From positions 1 through 32,374 of the IMG/VR virus record IMGVR_UViG_3300027847_001949: 32,374 nt of DNA; one strand, 5' to 3'. A program made the translations under genes and the position numbers. Below, piece by piece: positions 6,590-12,233 of this stretch. Numbering within the stretch: the stretch's first letter is position 1; every line of letters begins with the position of its first letter. The notes under the pieces were generated by a model, which saw only the letters and a program-made list of their open reading frames with translations, was not told where the DNA came from and searched no databases. Source of the stretch: a virus.

Positions 6590-6751
6590 ATGAGTAAGAA
6601 AATTAGAGAAAGTAGCAAATCCACCAAGTATGGCAAGAAGTCTTCTCATACAGGTAATCAACCATTGGTGGCATCATTAACTGACCCAAACGTCATGGTA
6701 CGCCCAAAGGTTCGTACCGCTCAAGAAAACAATCGTAATTCAAAAAAGTAA
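6590..6751 (+). CDS. small basic hypothetical protein
   Basis: 53 residues, strongly basic and Ser/Asn/Lys-rich (MSKKIRESSKSTKYGKK), probably disordered. The leader is AAAGTTAAAAA with no Shine-Dalgarno site. First gene of a seven-gene unit that runs to 7876. A nucleic-acid-binding role would fit the charge but is not shown. Confidence 0.6.
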   Translation: MSKKIRESSKSTKYGKKSSHTGNQPLVASLTDPNVMVRPKVRTAQENNRNSKK

Positions 6752-6752
6752 A

Positions 6753-7031
6753 ATGAGAGACTTGCCACCACCGCCCCCGCCTTCAGAACCCCAACCAATC
6801 CTTGATTTGTTGGATGCCTTCAACCATGCTAGGGAAGCATTAGTGCAGGAACTTAAAAAGCTTGGCTTTTCTGATGAACAGGCTTATGCAAAGATCATGC
6901 GCTTCCAAACAGAGACCCAACGGATGTATCGAGCATTCAATGAAGAAGTAGACTGCAATGAAGTATCCTACGACTGGAAAGGCCGTAAAAAGATAACAAT
7001 TACGCATAAAGACCTTGACACCAGAGCATAA
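6753..7031 (+). CDS. hypothetical protein with a polyproline start
   Basis: 92 residues. It begins MRDLPPPPPPSEP, then a helical region (residues 18-70) and a Lys-rich end. Translating six consecutive prolines normally needs EF-P. It starts one base after the previous stop, so it is probably coupled. No family recognised. Confidence 0.65.
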   Translation: MRDLPPPPPPSEPQPILDLLDAFNHAREALVQELKKLGFSDEQAYAKIMRFQTETQRMYRAFNEEVDCNEVSYDWKGRKKITITHKDLDTRA

Positions 7032-7049
7032 ATCCCCATAATTAAAACC

Positions 7050-7298
7050 ATGATTAAATTAGAAAAAGCATTAGCAGGTCTTGGACTTAAACAATCCTTT
7101 TTTGATGAACTAAAGGCAGATCTTGAAGCGGAGAGGATTATTACAGAAAATGGCCTACTGCCTATAACCAAAGAAGATGTTAAGGATGAGCTTAAACAAT
7201 TAGATACAGAAGTGGATACTGACCCCATTGACGAAGATGATGAAAATCAAATCGACATGGACGCGATCTCCCCAAGCATGAGAAAGCTGTACGAATGA
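7050..7298 (+). CDS. acidic hypothetical protein, paralogue of 16041-16277
   Basis: 82 residues, very acidic. Its C terminus (TEVDTDPIDEDDENQIDMD then A-I-SPSM) is nearly the same as that of the 78-residue protein at 16041, while the N-terminal halves differ more (both have helical ELKA-type segments). This is a duplicated gene family in the same phage. The acidic tail could mimic DNA or bind a basic partner; this is inference. The leader is AAAACC-ATG. Confidence 0.7.
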   Translation: MIKLEKALAGLGLKQSFFDELKADLEAERIITENGLLPITKEDVKDELKQLDTEVDTDPIDEDDENQIDMDAISPSMRKLYE

Positions 7299-7366
7299 TG
7301 ATTCCAATCGTAGTCCTTGGTCTTCTTCTTATTGTTGTAATTGGAATATTAACTGATACATTATGA
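7295..7366 (+). CDS. 23-residue single-pass membrane peptide
   Basis: MMIPIVVLGLLLIVVIGIL followed by TDTL: nearly all hydrophobic. It overlaps the upstream gene as ATGA and its own stop overlaps the ATG at 7363. One of seven tiny membrane peptides in this region. The tight coupling on both sides supports expression. Confidence 0.6.
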   Translation: MMIPIVVLGLLLIVVIGILTDTL

Positions 7367-7587
7367 AATTCACTTACCCACGAGAACTCTCATTTGCACA
7401 TCCAGATTATCAGGTGGGTTGTGCAGAAACAGAAACCCCTTTCATTGGGGCGAACGGCAAGACATTCCTTTATGTTTGGCACAAGGTTAAAAAGAATTAT
7501 TCTTATTATTGTTTTGAAGAGGACTTGTTTTGGTCAGAGAAAGATTATGAACTTGTAGAAGAAATGAGAAAATACCCCGTTGACTAA
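7363..7587 (+). CDS. small hypothetical protein
   Basis: 74 residues, rich in Tyr, Phe and Trp (KTFLYVWHKVKKNYSYYCF), with a charged end. Soluble. It overlaps the membrane peptide gene by 4 nt. No family recognised. Confidence 0.65.
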   Translation: MKFTYPRELSFAHPDYQVGCAETETPFIGANGKTFLYVWHKVKKNYSYYCFEEDLFWSEKDYELVEEMRKYPVD

Positions 7588-7622
7588 GGATAAATTAACA
7601 ACAACACTAAAGAAAGAAAAAA

Positions 7623-7709
7623 ATGAGTCTTATTATCGCAATACTAGCATCAATCGCATCAGTCATTATTTTACTTGGATCAAGTGTATGGTTAGGTAAG
7701 ATAAAGTGA
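7623..7709 (+). CDS. 28-residue single-pass membrane peptide
   Basis: MSLIIAILASIASVIILLGS then VWLGKIK: one transmembrane helix with a short basic tail. The leader AAAGAAAGAAAAA has no canonical Shine-Dalgarno site. It belongs to the 6590-7876 unit. Confidence 0.55.
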   Translation: MSLIIAILASIASVIILLGSSVWLGKIK

Positions 7710-7711
7710 TT

Positions 7712-7876
7712 ATGCATACAATAGATACAATAGAAACAGATCCTGCCATTAAGGACATGAATATGTCAAGGGTACAATTGATTGATTACCTTCTTGATCT
7801 TATGGTGCATGGAGAGGCCGAAGAAAGAAAAGAGGCGCAAGAAAAATTATATGTCCTTTGCCCAAATAGGGGCTAA
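7712..7876 (+). CDS. small acidic hypothetical protein
   Basis: 54 residues, helical, with MSRVQLIDYLLDLMVHGEAE and a Lys/Glu-rich end. It starts two bases after the preceding stop. The last 15 nt lie inside a 26-bp tandem repeat, so its C terminus was probably shaped by that duplication. Last gene of the unit. Confidence 0.6.
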   Translation: MHTIDTIETDPAIKDMNMSRVQLIDYLLDLMVHGEAEERKEAQEKLYVLCPNRG

Positions 7877-7920
7877 ATAGAGAAGCTCCAAATAGGAGCT
7901 AAATAGAGAAGCTCCAAATA
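7862..7920. repeat. 26-bp tandem repeat, 2.3 copies
   Basis: Units 7862-7887 and 7888-7913 (CCAAATAGGRGC then TAAATAGAGAAGCT) differ by one base, with a 7-nt partial third copy. It begins within the upstream gene and extends past its stop. Confidence 0.85.
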
Positions 7921-7963
7921 TTACCCTTAGGAGGAAGCCTGCGGGGATTTGGCAATCTCAGGA

Positions 7964-7996
7964 TTGGCACGGAACGTGCAGCCCGCGCCGTGCCAA
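7964..7996. repeat. 33-bp palindromic repeat, copy 6
   Basis: TTGGCACG and CGTGCCAA arms; interior GAACGTGCAGCCCGCGC. Confidence 0.9.
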
Positions 7997-8003
7997 CTTA
8001 ATT

Positions 8004-8022
8004 TGTATGCAAAATGCATACA
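8004..8022. promoter_or_regulatory. operator-like dyad TGTATGCA-AAA-TGCATACA
   Basis: Perfect 8-bp inverted repeat with a 3-bp centre, 44 bp upstream of the -35 box at 8066. The same dyad or half-site occurs between most palindromes and promoters. Confidence 0.6.
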
Positions 8023-8065
8023 TTTGTCCACCGCAAAAAAACTTTATTTTTTGTGTAATTGATTC

Positions 8066-8093
8066 TTGACTTTATAGATTTTTCTGTCATACT
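8066..8093 (+). promoter_or_regulatory. early-class promoter
   Basis: TTGACT, N16, CATACT with TGT extension; AAAAAAACTTTATTTTTTG lies upstream as a possible UP element. ATG at 8100, 7 nt downstream. Confidence 0.8.
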
Positions 8094-8099
8094 AGGGTT

Positions 8100-8288
8100 A
8101 TGATTAAAGTAAAAACCACATTAAAAAAGGGCGACATTGTTACCGCCAGTACAGGAGAAATTTACGAGATTGAAGAAATTGTCAATCATCCTAGTTGGGG
8201 CGAAGTTGCAAATTGCCGTTTGTATCAGTCACAAGTCAGGCATGGCATCCGTTGCAAGGGATTAAAAAAGCATCCATTTTTTTCCTAA
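8100..8288 (+). CDS. small hypothetical protein, paralogue of 11988-12161
   Basis: 62 residues: MIKVKTTLKKGDIVTASTGE, a strand-rich small-barrel-like pattern (GDIVT.TGEIYEIEEI), ending in KKHPFFS. The protein at 11988 has the same plan (NDIVTNKTGAVFQVI, ending VKKHPFFS), so the pair arose by duplication. A small beta-barrel of SH3 or KOW type is possible. Probably leaderless. Confidence 0.7.
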   Translation: MIKVKTTLKKGDIVTASTGEIYEIEEIVNHPSWGEVANCRLYQSQVRHGIRCKGLKKHPFFS

Positions 8289-8293
8289 AAGCC

Positions 8294-8321
8294 TTGACTT
8301 CACTAAATTTTCTGTCATACT
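8294..8321 (+). promoter_or_regulatory. early-class promoter
   Basis: TTGACT, N16, CATACT with TGT extension, only 5 nt after the stop at 8288 and with no palindrome between. Leader of about 30 nt ending AAAAACC-ATG. Confidence 0.8.
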
Positions 8322-8358
8322 ATTATTATAATTAAGATTAACCTATAGAATAAAAACC

Positions 8359-8655
8359 ATGTCCGATCCAACCAAAACTTACATCACCGACACCAACCAA
8401 CTCGCCAAGGATGCATTCGATGCAGGCTTTGAGGGTCGGGAGTCCAATTGCATGAATCCCTCCGTTTATGCCGACACGGGCGACAACTGGCGGATCTGGG
8501 CCGACCAGTATCAGGCTGGTGAGCGCGACGCACGCCAAGACGCTCAGGAGTTTCTGGCGGATGCTCAGTCTCCTGATGCTACTGGTCAAAACCAGTGGAG
8601 GCAGGACGAGGCCGTGGATCTCGATTATGGTTATCACTCGTTCCACGATATGTAA
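8359..8655 (+). CDS. RMF/CrpP-like small protein
   Basis: 98 residues. Residues 16-55 (AKDAFDAGFEGRESN, NPS, then WRIWADQYQAGERDA) follow the pattern of ribosome modulation factor and CrpP-like proteins: A.xxGxxG, an NP/CP motif, then R..W..G. RMF dimerises and inactivates ribosomes in resting bacteria; phage copies exist. The acidic, Gln-rich C-terminal extension is unlike RMF. The similarity is by pattern only, so treat it as tentative. Own promoter, AAAAACC leader, single-gene unit. Confidence 0.55.
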   Translation: MSDPTKTYITDTNQLAKDAFDAGFEGRESNCMNPSVYADTGDNWRIWADQYQAGERDARQDAQEFLADAQSPDATGQNQWRQDEAVDLDYGYHSFHDM

Positions 8656-8707
8656 TCATTTTGCATAAAAAGCCCATCACCCCGCTCTGCTACCATGCCA
8701 TGTGAGA

Positions 8708-8740
8708 TTGGCACGCGGCGGGCTGCACGCCCCGTGCCAA
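8708..8740. repeat. 33-bp palindromic repeat, copy 7
   Basis: TTGGCACG and CGTGCCAA arms; interior CGGCGGGCTGCACGCCC. Confidence 0.9.
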
Positions 8741-8747
8741 TTACATT

Positions 8748-8766
8748 TGTATGCATTTTGCATATA
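8748..8766. promoter_or_regulatory. operator-like dyad, second copy
   Basis: TGTATGCA-TTT-TGCATATA: the same dyad as at 8004-8022 with one mismatch, 43 bp upstream of the next -35 box at 8810. Confidence 0.55.
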
Positions 8767-8809
8767 TCTTAAGGCAGGCAAAAAAACTTTATCTTTTTTC
8801 AATTATTAC

Positions 8810-8837
8810 TTGACTTCATGTAAAATTCTGTCATACT
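8810..8837 (+). promoter_or_regulatory. early-class promoter
   Basis: TTGACT, N16, CATACT with TGT extension; A7 tract upstream. Leader to 8872 is A-rich. Confidence 0.8.
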
Positions 8838-8871
8838 AAAAGGTACAAAATTAAACGAACCAAAAAAAATT

Positions 8872-9132
8872 ATGACACAAGAAAACGAATACAACGGCTG
8901 GAGCAATCACGCAACCTGGAACGTCGCCCTTTGGATTGGCGGAGATGAAGGAATTTATAATTTCGCAAAGTATTTTTCAAACTATCTCGATTTTGTCGCT
9001 GGCATGAAGGAAGTCAACGAAACTACCAGTCTAGCTTTCGAGACTCCTGACGGAGTAAGCTGGACAGACTCGGCTCTCGACCATGATGAGCTTAACGAGG
9101 TTTTTTCTGACATGGAAGACGAAAATTCTTAA
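8872..9132 (+). CDS. DUF7249-like phage protein
   Basis: 86 residues, acidic. The N-terminal motif YNGWSNHATWNVALWI is the hallmark of a widespread family of small phage proteins (NGWSNYETWNVALWI type, DUF7249). Function unknown. No membrane segment. It has its own promoter and is followed by a 20-residue ORF. Confidence 0.75.
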   Translation: MTQENEYNGWSNHATWNVALWIGGDEGIYNFAKYFSNYLDFVAGMKEVNETTSLAFETPDGVSWTDSALDHDELNEVFSDMEDENS

Positions 9133-9136
9133 ACCT

Positions 9137-9199
9137 ATGAAAGACCAAGCTTGGAAACCTTACTCGGAAGAATTAAAATTCTACTTGACAAAAACCTAA
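9137..9199 (+). CDS. 20-residue ORF overlapping a promoter
   Basis: MKDQAWKPYSEELKFYLTKT, starting 4 nt after the previous stop. The similar start MKDQNFNNWKKRLKAYILK occurs in the 30-residue ORF at 10104, which supports both as genes. Its end contains the TTGACA of the possible promoter for 9221. Confidence 0.4.
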   Translation: MKDQAWKPYSEELKFYLTKT

Positions 9200-9214
9200 A
9201 ACTACTACATTATT
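9185..9214 (+). promoter_or_regulatory. weak or diverged promoter
   Basis: TTGACA followed by ATTATT 18 nt later; the TGTCA element of the main class is missing. It lies inside the 20-residue ORF. Confidence 0.35.
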
Positions 9215-9220
9215 ATTACC

Positions 9221-9550
9221 ATGAAATTATTCAAAGACTTAGAATTTAAACCTCACGCAAACAACTCGGAAAGCGTTCAAGCTAGTTGCAAGCTTGGCAA
9301 CAGCATCTCAATTTCTGTCGTAGCTGGCCGAGGTCTTTATGGAAGCGTTGAGTCTGACCTTTACGAAGTAGGAGCGTTTCAAGGCAAGGAGTGGATTCCG
9401 CTTTCTTGCGCTGATGATGTTATTGGCTGGCAAAGTCCAGAACAGATCAGCTATCTAATGGCAAAGCTCCAAGCGGATGATGTCCAAGAGTGGATCAAAC
9501 AAAAGATTGGAGAGAAAATTGATTTTCAAGAAGAGCTTGATACTGCATAA
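9221..9550 (+). CDS. small hypothetical phage protein
   Basis: 109 residues. The central part SVVAGRGLYGSVESDLYEVGAF and the later DDVIGWQSPEQISYLMAKLQ resemble a common family of small phage proteins of unknown function. Soluble, acidic C terminus. The leader is ATTATTACC-ATG without a Shine-Dalgarno site. It is followed by a strong intrinsic terminator at 9588. Confidence 0.65.
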   Translation: MKLFKDLEFKPHANNSESVQASCKLGNSISISVVAGRGLYGSVESDLYEVGAFQGKEWIPLSCADDVIGWQSPEQISYLMAKLQADDVQEWIKQKIGEKIDFQEELDTA

Positions 9551-9587
9551 GTATTAAAAAGTATTAACTTTTGTATAGGCATGGTGC

Positions 9588-9628
9588 GCCCTGTCGAGGT
9601 TGGTGGTTCTCCTCGGCAGGGCTTTTTT
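9588..9628 (+). terminator. intrinsic terminator
   Basis: GCCCTGTCGAGG pairs with CCTCGGCAGGGC (one T-G pair), loop TTGGTGGTTCT, then TTTTTT. Near-identical copies stand at 12785 and 13968. Confidence 0.9.
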
Positions 9629-9659
9629 GGCACGGGACGTGCAGCACGCCCCGTGCCAA
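9627..9659. repeat. 33-bp palindromic repeat, copy 8
   Basis: TTGGCACG and CGTGCCAA arms, starting in the T-tract of the terminator; interior GGACGTGCAGCACGCCC. Confidence 0.9.
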
Positions 9660-9661
9660 TT

Positions 9662-9688
9662 GGCTCTATCACTGGGCTGACGGCCGAC
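9662..9688. repeat. GGCTCTATNACTGGGCTG repeat unit
   Basis: GGCTCTATCACTGGGCTG then ACGGCCGAC, directly after palindrome copy 8. Confidence 0.75.
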
Positions 9689-9690
9689 AA

Positions 9691-9710
9691 GTGCATACAA
9701 GTGCATACAA
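9691..9710. promoter_or_regulatory. tandem GTGCATACAA half-sites
   Basis: Two exact 10-bp direct repeats of the half-site of the 8004-8022 dyad, upstream of the promoter at 9751. Confidence 0.5.
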
Positions 9711-9750
9711 ACACTAGGTTAAATTATTTTACTTTTTTTGCGATTAACCC

Positions 9751-9778
9751 TTGACTTTACGTAAAATGTTGTCATACT
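9751..9778 (+). promoter_or_regulatory. early-class promoter
   Basis: TTGACT, N16, CATACT with TGT extension; ACTTTTTTTGCGATT upstream. ATG 7 nt downstream at 9785. Confidence 0.8.
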
Positions 9779-9784
9779 AAGGTT

Positions 9785-9940
9785 ATGAAAAGTTGGAAAA
9801 GAAAAGTAGTTTGGTTGTCCTTGCCTGAGCCTCGGCTGGACTGGGAAACCTTCAAAAGAGTTTGCAGTCACTTGAGCGTAGAAGACGCAAAGGAGCGGGC
9901 AACTATAGTGATGGAAAGAATCCAAAAGAAAAAATCATGA
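9785..9940 (+). CDS. small basic hypothetical protein
   Basis: 51 residues, Lys/Arg-rich at both ends (MKSWKRKVVWL; MERIQKKKS) with a helical middle (ETFKRVCSHLSVEDAKERA). The ATG directly after the promoter identifies this frame; an overlapping ORF from 9862 is the N-terminal extension of the next gene and is not used. The stop overlaps the next start as ATGA. Family unknown. Confidence 0.65.
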   Translation: MKSWKRKVVWLSLPEPRLDWETFKRVCSHLSVEDAKERATIVMERIQKKKS

Positions 9941-10107
9941 ACTATTACGGACAACCAGAATTATTACCTAACGGACTCTTGAGAATGTTTGACTATTATG
10001 CAAAATGGAGTCACCTCTTTAAAAAAGTAGATGGCGAGTGGAAACACTACGCTGGATCTGCATCCACCGAAACAAAAAGATTACTCGAAAACTACGTTAA
10101 CGCATGA
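9937..10107 (+). CDS. small hypothetical protein
   Basis: 56 residues, Tyr/Trp-rich: MNYYGQPELLPNGLLRMFDY, then AKWSHLFKKVDGEWKHY. The frame is open back to 9862, but the start at 9937 gives the ATGA overlap seen throughout this region. It overlaps the next ORF in the same way. Family unknown. Confidence 0.65.
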   Translation: MNYYGQPELLPNGLLRMFDYYAKWSHLFKKVDGEWKHYAGSASTETKRLLENYVNA

Positions 10108-10196
10108 AAGATCAAAATTTTAACAACTGGAAGAAACGCCTTAAAGCCTACATACTTAAAGATATAGAAAATCGTAAAACACATAGAAAATTATAA
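10104..10196 (+). CDS. 30-residue basic ORF
   Basis: MKDQNFNNWKKRLKAYILK then a basic end. It overlaps the previous gene as ATGA and is followed 3 nt later by another ATG. The N terminus resembles the ORF at 9137. Probably a real small gene, function unknown. Confidence 0.5.
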   Translation: MKDQNFNNWKKRLKAYILKDIENRKTHRKL

Positions 10197-10199
10197 AAC

Positions 10200-10373
10200 A
10201 TGACAAAAGAAACACTAGCAATGATCCTCGCCGACAATTTTGAAAAAGCAAAGCATGGAGATACCTTAGCGGTTTCTCTCATCCTTGGGGCGCAAGAAGA
10301 ATTGAAAAAGATTAAAGAGCTTGAAAGCTTAATCGCACAAGGAAATCCGTTACCCTCAAACCCATTGGTATAG
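10200..10373 (+). CDS. small helical hypothetical protein
   Basis: 57 residues: MTKETLAMILADNFEKAKHG, then LGAQEELKKIKELESLIAQ, strongly helical or coiled-coil in character, and a proline-containing tail. Last gene of the 9785-10373 unit; the next promoter starts 9 nt after its stop with no terminator. Family unknown. Confidence 0.6.
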   Translation: MTKETLAMILADNFEKAKHGDTLAVSLILGAQEELKKIKELESLIAQGNPLPSNPLV

Positions 10374-10382
10374 AAAAAAGAG

Positions 10383-10410
10383 TTGACAAAAACTAAAAAC
10401 CTGTCAAACT
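10383..10410 (+). promoter_or_regulatory. early-class promoter
   Basis: TTGACA, N16, CAAACT with TGT extension; ATG at 10417 is 7 nt downstream. Confidence 0.75.
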
Positions 10411-10416
10411 AGAAGC

Positions 10417-10611
10417 ATGATAAGATTAAAAGTTATAAAACCACTTCGTATAAATGAACACCTTCTTAACGTGGGAGATGAATTTGAAGTTGCCGAGGTC
10501 AAAGAGGATCTCACGACCAAGGCGACCTTTTTTCGTCCTGCAAATGTTAAGGGAATGCCCAAAGGCACTTTTTGGCTGTTCACCAATAAAACCTTTAAAG
10601 TTATAGCATAA
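10417..10611 (+). CDS. small strand-rich hypothetical protein
   Basis: 64 residues, predicted beta-rich (MIRLKVIKPLRINEHLLNVG; TKATFFRP; KGTFWLFTNKTFKVIA), compatible with a small barrel. Probably leaderless. The stop overlaps the next start as TAATG. Family unknown. Confidence 0.65.
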   Translation: MIRLKVIKPLRINEHLLNVGDEFEVAEVKEDLTTKATFFRPANVKGMPKGTFWLFTNKTFKVIA

Positions 10612-10802
10612 TGATTAAAATCGAAAGACACGTAAACTTCGACAACTGGATAAATGTTAGTATTTACAACAAGCTCGTGGATCAATTCAGTTCGCGCATC
10701 GAGGCGGTTCGTTTTGCTAAAAAGCTTGCCCAAAAGCGAAGGATGAAAGTGTTAGACCTAGACGATAACGAAAAAACCCACAAAGACCTTACTAATGGCT
10801 GA
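10611..10802 (+). CDS. small basic hypothetical protein
   Basis: 63 residues. RIEAVRFAKKLAQKRRMKV is a basic helix after a strand-rich start (MIKIERHVNFDNWINVSIYN). The plan resembles small DUF2188-type proteins but I cannot assign it. It is coupled to both neighbours by overlaps. Confidence 0.65.
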   Translation: MIKIERHVNFDNWINVSIYNKLVDQFSSRIEAVRFAKKLAQKRRMKVLDLDDNEKTHKDLTNG

Positions 10803-10857
10803 ATCAGTATTTATTCTTATTGTAGCGATTTTTATATACGCTTATCTTACCCGATAG
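10795..10857 (+). CDS. 20-residue single-pass membrane peptide
   Basis: MAESVFILIVAIFIYAYLTR. It overlaps the upstream gene by 8 nt and is the last gene before palindrome copy 9. The resemblance to the peptide at 16299 (ILITAIAIFIAI) suggests common origin or convergent selection. Confidence 0.55.
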   Translation: MAESVFILIVAIFIYAYLTR

Positions 10858-10899
10858 GGTAGGGCGACGCGGAAGTCACTTACAGGCCTACGTTCAGGA

Positions 10900-10932
10900 T
10901 TGGCACGGGACGTGCAGCCCGCGCCGTGCCAA
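10900..10932. repeat. 33-bp palindromic repeat, copy 9
   Basis: TTGGCACG and CGTGCCAA arms with the commonest interior, GGACGTGCAGCCCGCGC. Confidence 0.9.
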
Positions 10933-10991
10933 GTGCATGTGTATTAAAAGTGCATACATTTAGCGCTAACGAAAAAACTTTCACAAAACAC

Positions 10992-11019
10992 TTGACTTTA
11001 TACAATTTTCTGTCAGACT
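10992..11019 (+). promoter_or_regulatory. early-class promoter
   Basis: TTGACT, N16, CAGACT with TGT extension. A GTGCATACA half-site lies about 40 bp upstream. Leader ends AAAAACC-ATG. Confidence 0.8.
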
Positions 11020-11057
11020 ATAAGAATAGTTTAATTAAAACCACAAAATCAAAAACC

Positions 11058-11366
11058 ATGGGAAGCCAACCAGTCAGAAGACCAAACCAGAACTTGTCCG
11101 CAAGTGAATTACGTGCAGTCAATTCGTTGCACCGTCAGCATCAAGCCTTACTGGCGCAACCTCGGTTTGCCCTGTTGCTTCAATCCAACAGCAACCCCAA
11201 TCATTCCTTTAGGGCTTCAGCTTGGGGCGCAAACGCTCAGGAAGCGGTCAATTCTTTCTTTGGCGAAGGCGCAGAAGGCGAGCATTCCCGTAGATGCGTT
11301 AGGGTTGTCAGCGTTCACGCTTGCGAGCATCCTTCGCAAGCCAGCCCTGCGAACAGGGTCAATTAA
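11058..11366 (+). CDS. small basic hypothetical protein
   Basis: 102 residues, rich in Ala, Ser, Asn and Arg (MGSQPVRRPNQNLSASELR). The frame is open from 10926 but would cross the promoter, so I start at the ATG following AAAAACC. Another frame (11104-11403) is also open; I rank it lower because it runs into the next promoter. The sequence has higher GC than its neighbours. No family recognised. Confidence 0.5.
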   Translation: MGSQPVRRPNQNLSASELRAVNSLHRQHQALLAQPRFALLLQSNSNPNHSFRASAWGANAQEAVNSFFGEGAEGEHSRRCVRVVSVHACEHPSQASPANRVN

Positions 11367-11373
11367 AAAACCC

Positions 11374-11401
11374 TTGACTTTACAGAAAAATCTGTCATAC
11401 T
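11374..11401 (+). promoter_or_regulatory. early-class promoter
   Basis: TTGACT, N16, CATACT with TGT extension, 7 nt after the stop at 11366 without palindrome. Leader ends AAAAACC-ATG. Confidence 0.8.
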
Positions 11402-11424
11402 AAAACCATAGAAAATTAAAAACC

Positions 11425-11595
11425 ATGAACAAACAAATTATTATCGGCAACCTTACAAAGTTAATCGGCAAAGCAAATGCCCCAAGCGATTTTGCCATCG
11501 CAACCACAATGGTTCGATTTTCGGATCTCGACAATTCAAACAAGATAAAACTGCATACATTTTTAGCACAAAAAAAGATTCAAAAAGGTCATTGA
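11425..11595 (+). CDS. small basic hypothetical protein
   Basis: 56 residues: MNKQIIIGNLTKLIGKANAP and a Lys-rich end (LAQKKIQKGH). The stop TGA lies inside the TTGACA of the next promoter, so the two units are back to back. Family unknown. Confidence 0.55.
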   Translation: MNKQIIIGNLTKLIGKANAPSDFAIATTMVRFSDLDNSNKIKLHTFLAQKKIQKGH

Positions 11596-11620
11596 CAAAA
11601 GCCTTTTATTATGAGATAAT
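11592..11620 (+). promoter_or_regulatory. classical sigma70-like promoter
   Basis: TTGACA, N17, GATAAT. It lacks the TGTCA element and so stands outside the main class. Confidence 0.65.
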
Positions 11621-11658
11621 TCTTTAAACTTAAGATTAACCACACACAAAAAACCATT

Positions 11659-11856
11659 ATGACAATCCAAGACCTCGCCCGCCAAGATTCAACCGAACGC
11701 GCTTTAACTGTTCACGGCTTCGGCGCTTGGCTCGATTCCCAGCAACCCACACCTGAGGAACAGGACAGAATCCTGACGGACATGGAGGAACAAGATTTGC
11801 AGCGCAAGGCCGATCTCCATTGGGATCTATGCCTTGAGGATCTGCTCGCGCACTAG
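11659..11856 (+). CDS. small acidic hypothetical protein
   Basis: 65 residues, acidic and helical (PTPEEQDRILTDMEEQDLQR), start after AAAAAACCATT. Its end overlaps a small hairpin CTCGC/GCGAG and it is followed by palindrome copy 10. GC content is higher than that of its neighbours. Family unknown. Confidence 0.6.
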   Translation: MTIQDLARQDSTERALTVHGFGAWLDSQQPTPEEQDRILTDMEEQDLQRKADLHWDLCLEDLLAH

Positions 11857-11861
11857 CGAGA

Positions 11862-11894
11862 TTGGCACGGGGCGTGCAGCTCGCGCCGTGCCAA
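11862..11894. repeat. 33-bp palindromic repeat, copy 10
   Basis: TTGGCACG and CGTGCCAA arms; interior GGGCGTGCAGCTCGCGC. Confidence 0.9.
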
Positions 11895-11901
11895 CTTGAT
11901 T

Positions 11902-11920
11902 TGTAGGTATTTTGCATACA
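11902..11920. promoter_or_regulatory. operator-like dyad, third copy
   Basis: TGTAGGTA-TTT-TGCATACA: the dyad of 8004-8022 with a damaged left arm, 34 bp upstream of the -35 box at 11954. Confidence 0.5.
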
Positions 11921-11953
11921 TTTGTTCACCGCAAAAAAACTTTGACAAAACAC

Positions 11954-11981
11954 TTGACTTTATAAAAAATTCTGTCATACT
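11954..11981 (+). promoter_or_regulatory. early-class promoter
   Basis: TTGACT, N16, CATACT with TGT extension; ATG at 11988 is 7 nt downstream. Confidence 0.8.
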
Positions 11982-11987
11982 AGAGTC

Positions 11988-12161
11988 ATGATTAAATTAA
12001 ATGATATAGTAACAAACAAGACAGGAGCTGTCTTTCAAGTAATTGACCCAAACTACCGCACCGATCGGTTGGGCAACCAAATCCTTTGCCGTAAGTACCG
12101 CAGTCAAAAGCGTGTTGCCTTCATGCCTTGGCAAGTGAAAAAACATCCATTTTTTTCCTAA
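11988..12161 (+). CDS. small hypothetical protein, paralogue of 8100-8288
   Basis: 57 residues: MIKLNDIVTNKTGAVFQVID, then RKYRSQKRVAFMPWQVKKHPFFS. It shares the plan, start MIK and the exact end KKHPFFS with the protein at 8100. Even the following bases (TCCTAAAAGCCTTGAC) are shared, so gene and downstream promoter were duplicated together. Probably leaderless. Confidence 0.7.
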   Translation: MIKLNDIVTNKTGAVFQVIDPNYRTDRLGNQILCRKYRSQKRVAFMPWQVKKHPFFS

Positions 12162-12166
12162 AAGCC

Positions 12167-12194
12167 TTGACATTACAGGGAATTCTGTCAGACT
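12167..12194 (+). promoter_or_regulatory. early-class promoter
   Basis: TTGACA, N16, CAGACT with TGT extension, 5 nt after a stop codon; same arrangement as at 8294. Confidence 0.8.
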
Positions 12195-12233
12195 ATTAAA
12201 AGATTAAGATTAAAACCACAAAACAAAAACCAT

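Noticed and set aside
8338-8646. Minus-strand ORF over the RMF-like gene
   Set aside because: It is a shadow of a GC-richer plus-strand gene that has a promoter and leader.
9862-9936. Longer form of the 9937 protein
   Set aside because: It lies inside the promoter-proximal 9785 gene; the ATGA overlap at 9937 fits the local pattern.
10926-11057. N-terminal extension of the 11058 gene
   Set aside because: It starts in palindrome copy 9 and crosses the promoter at 10992.
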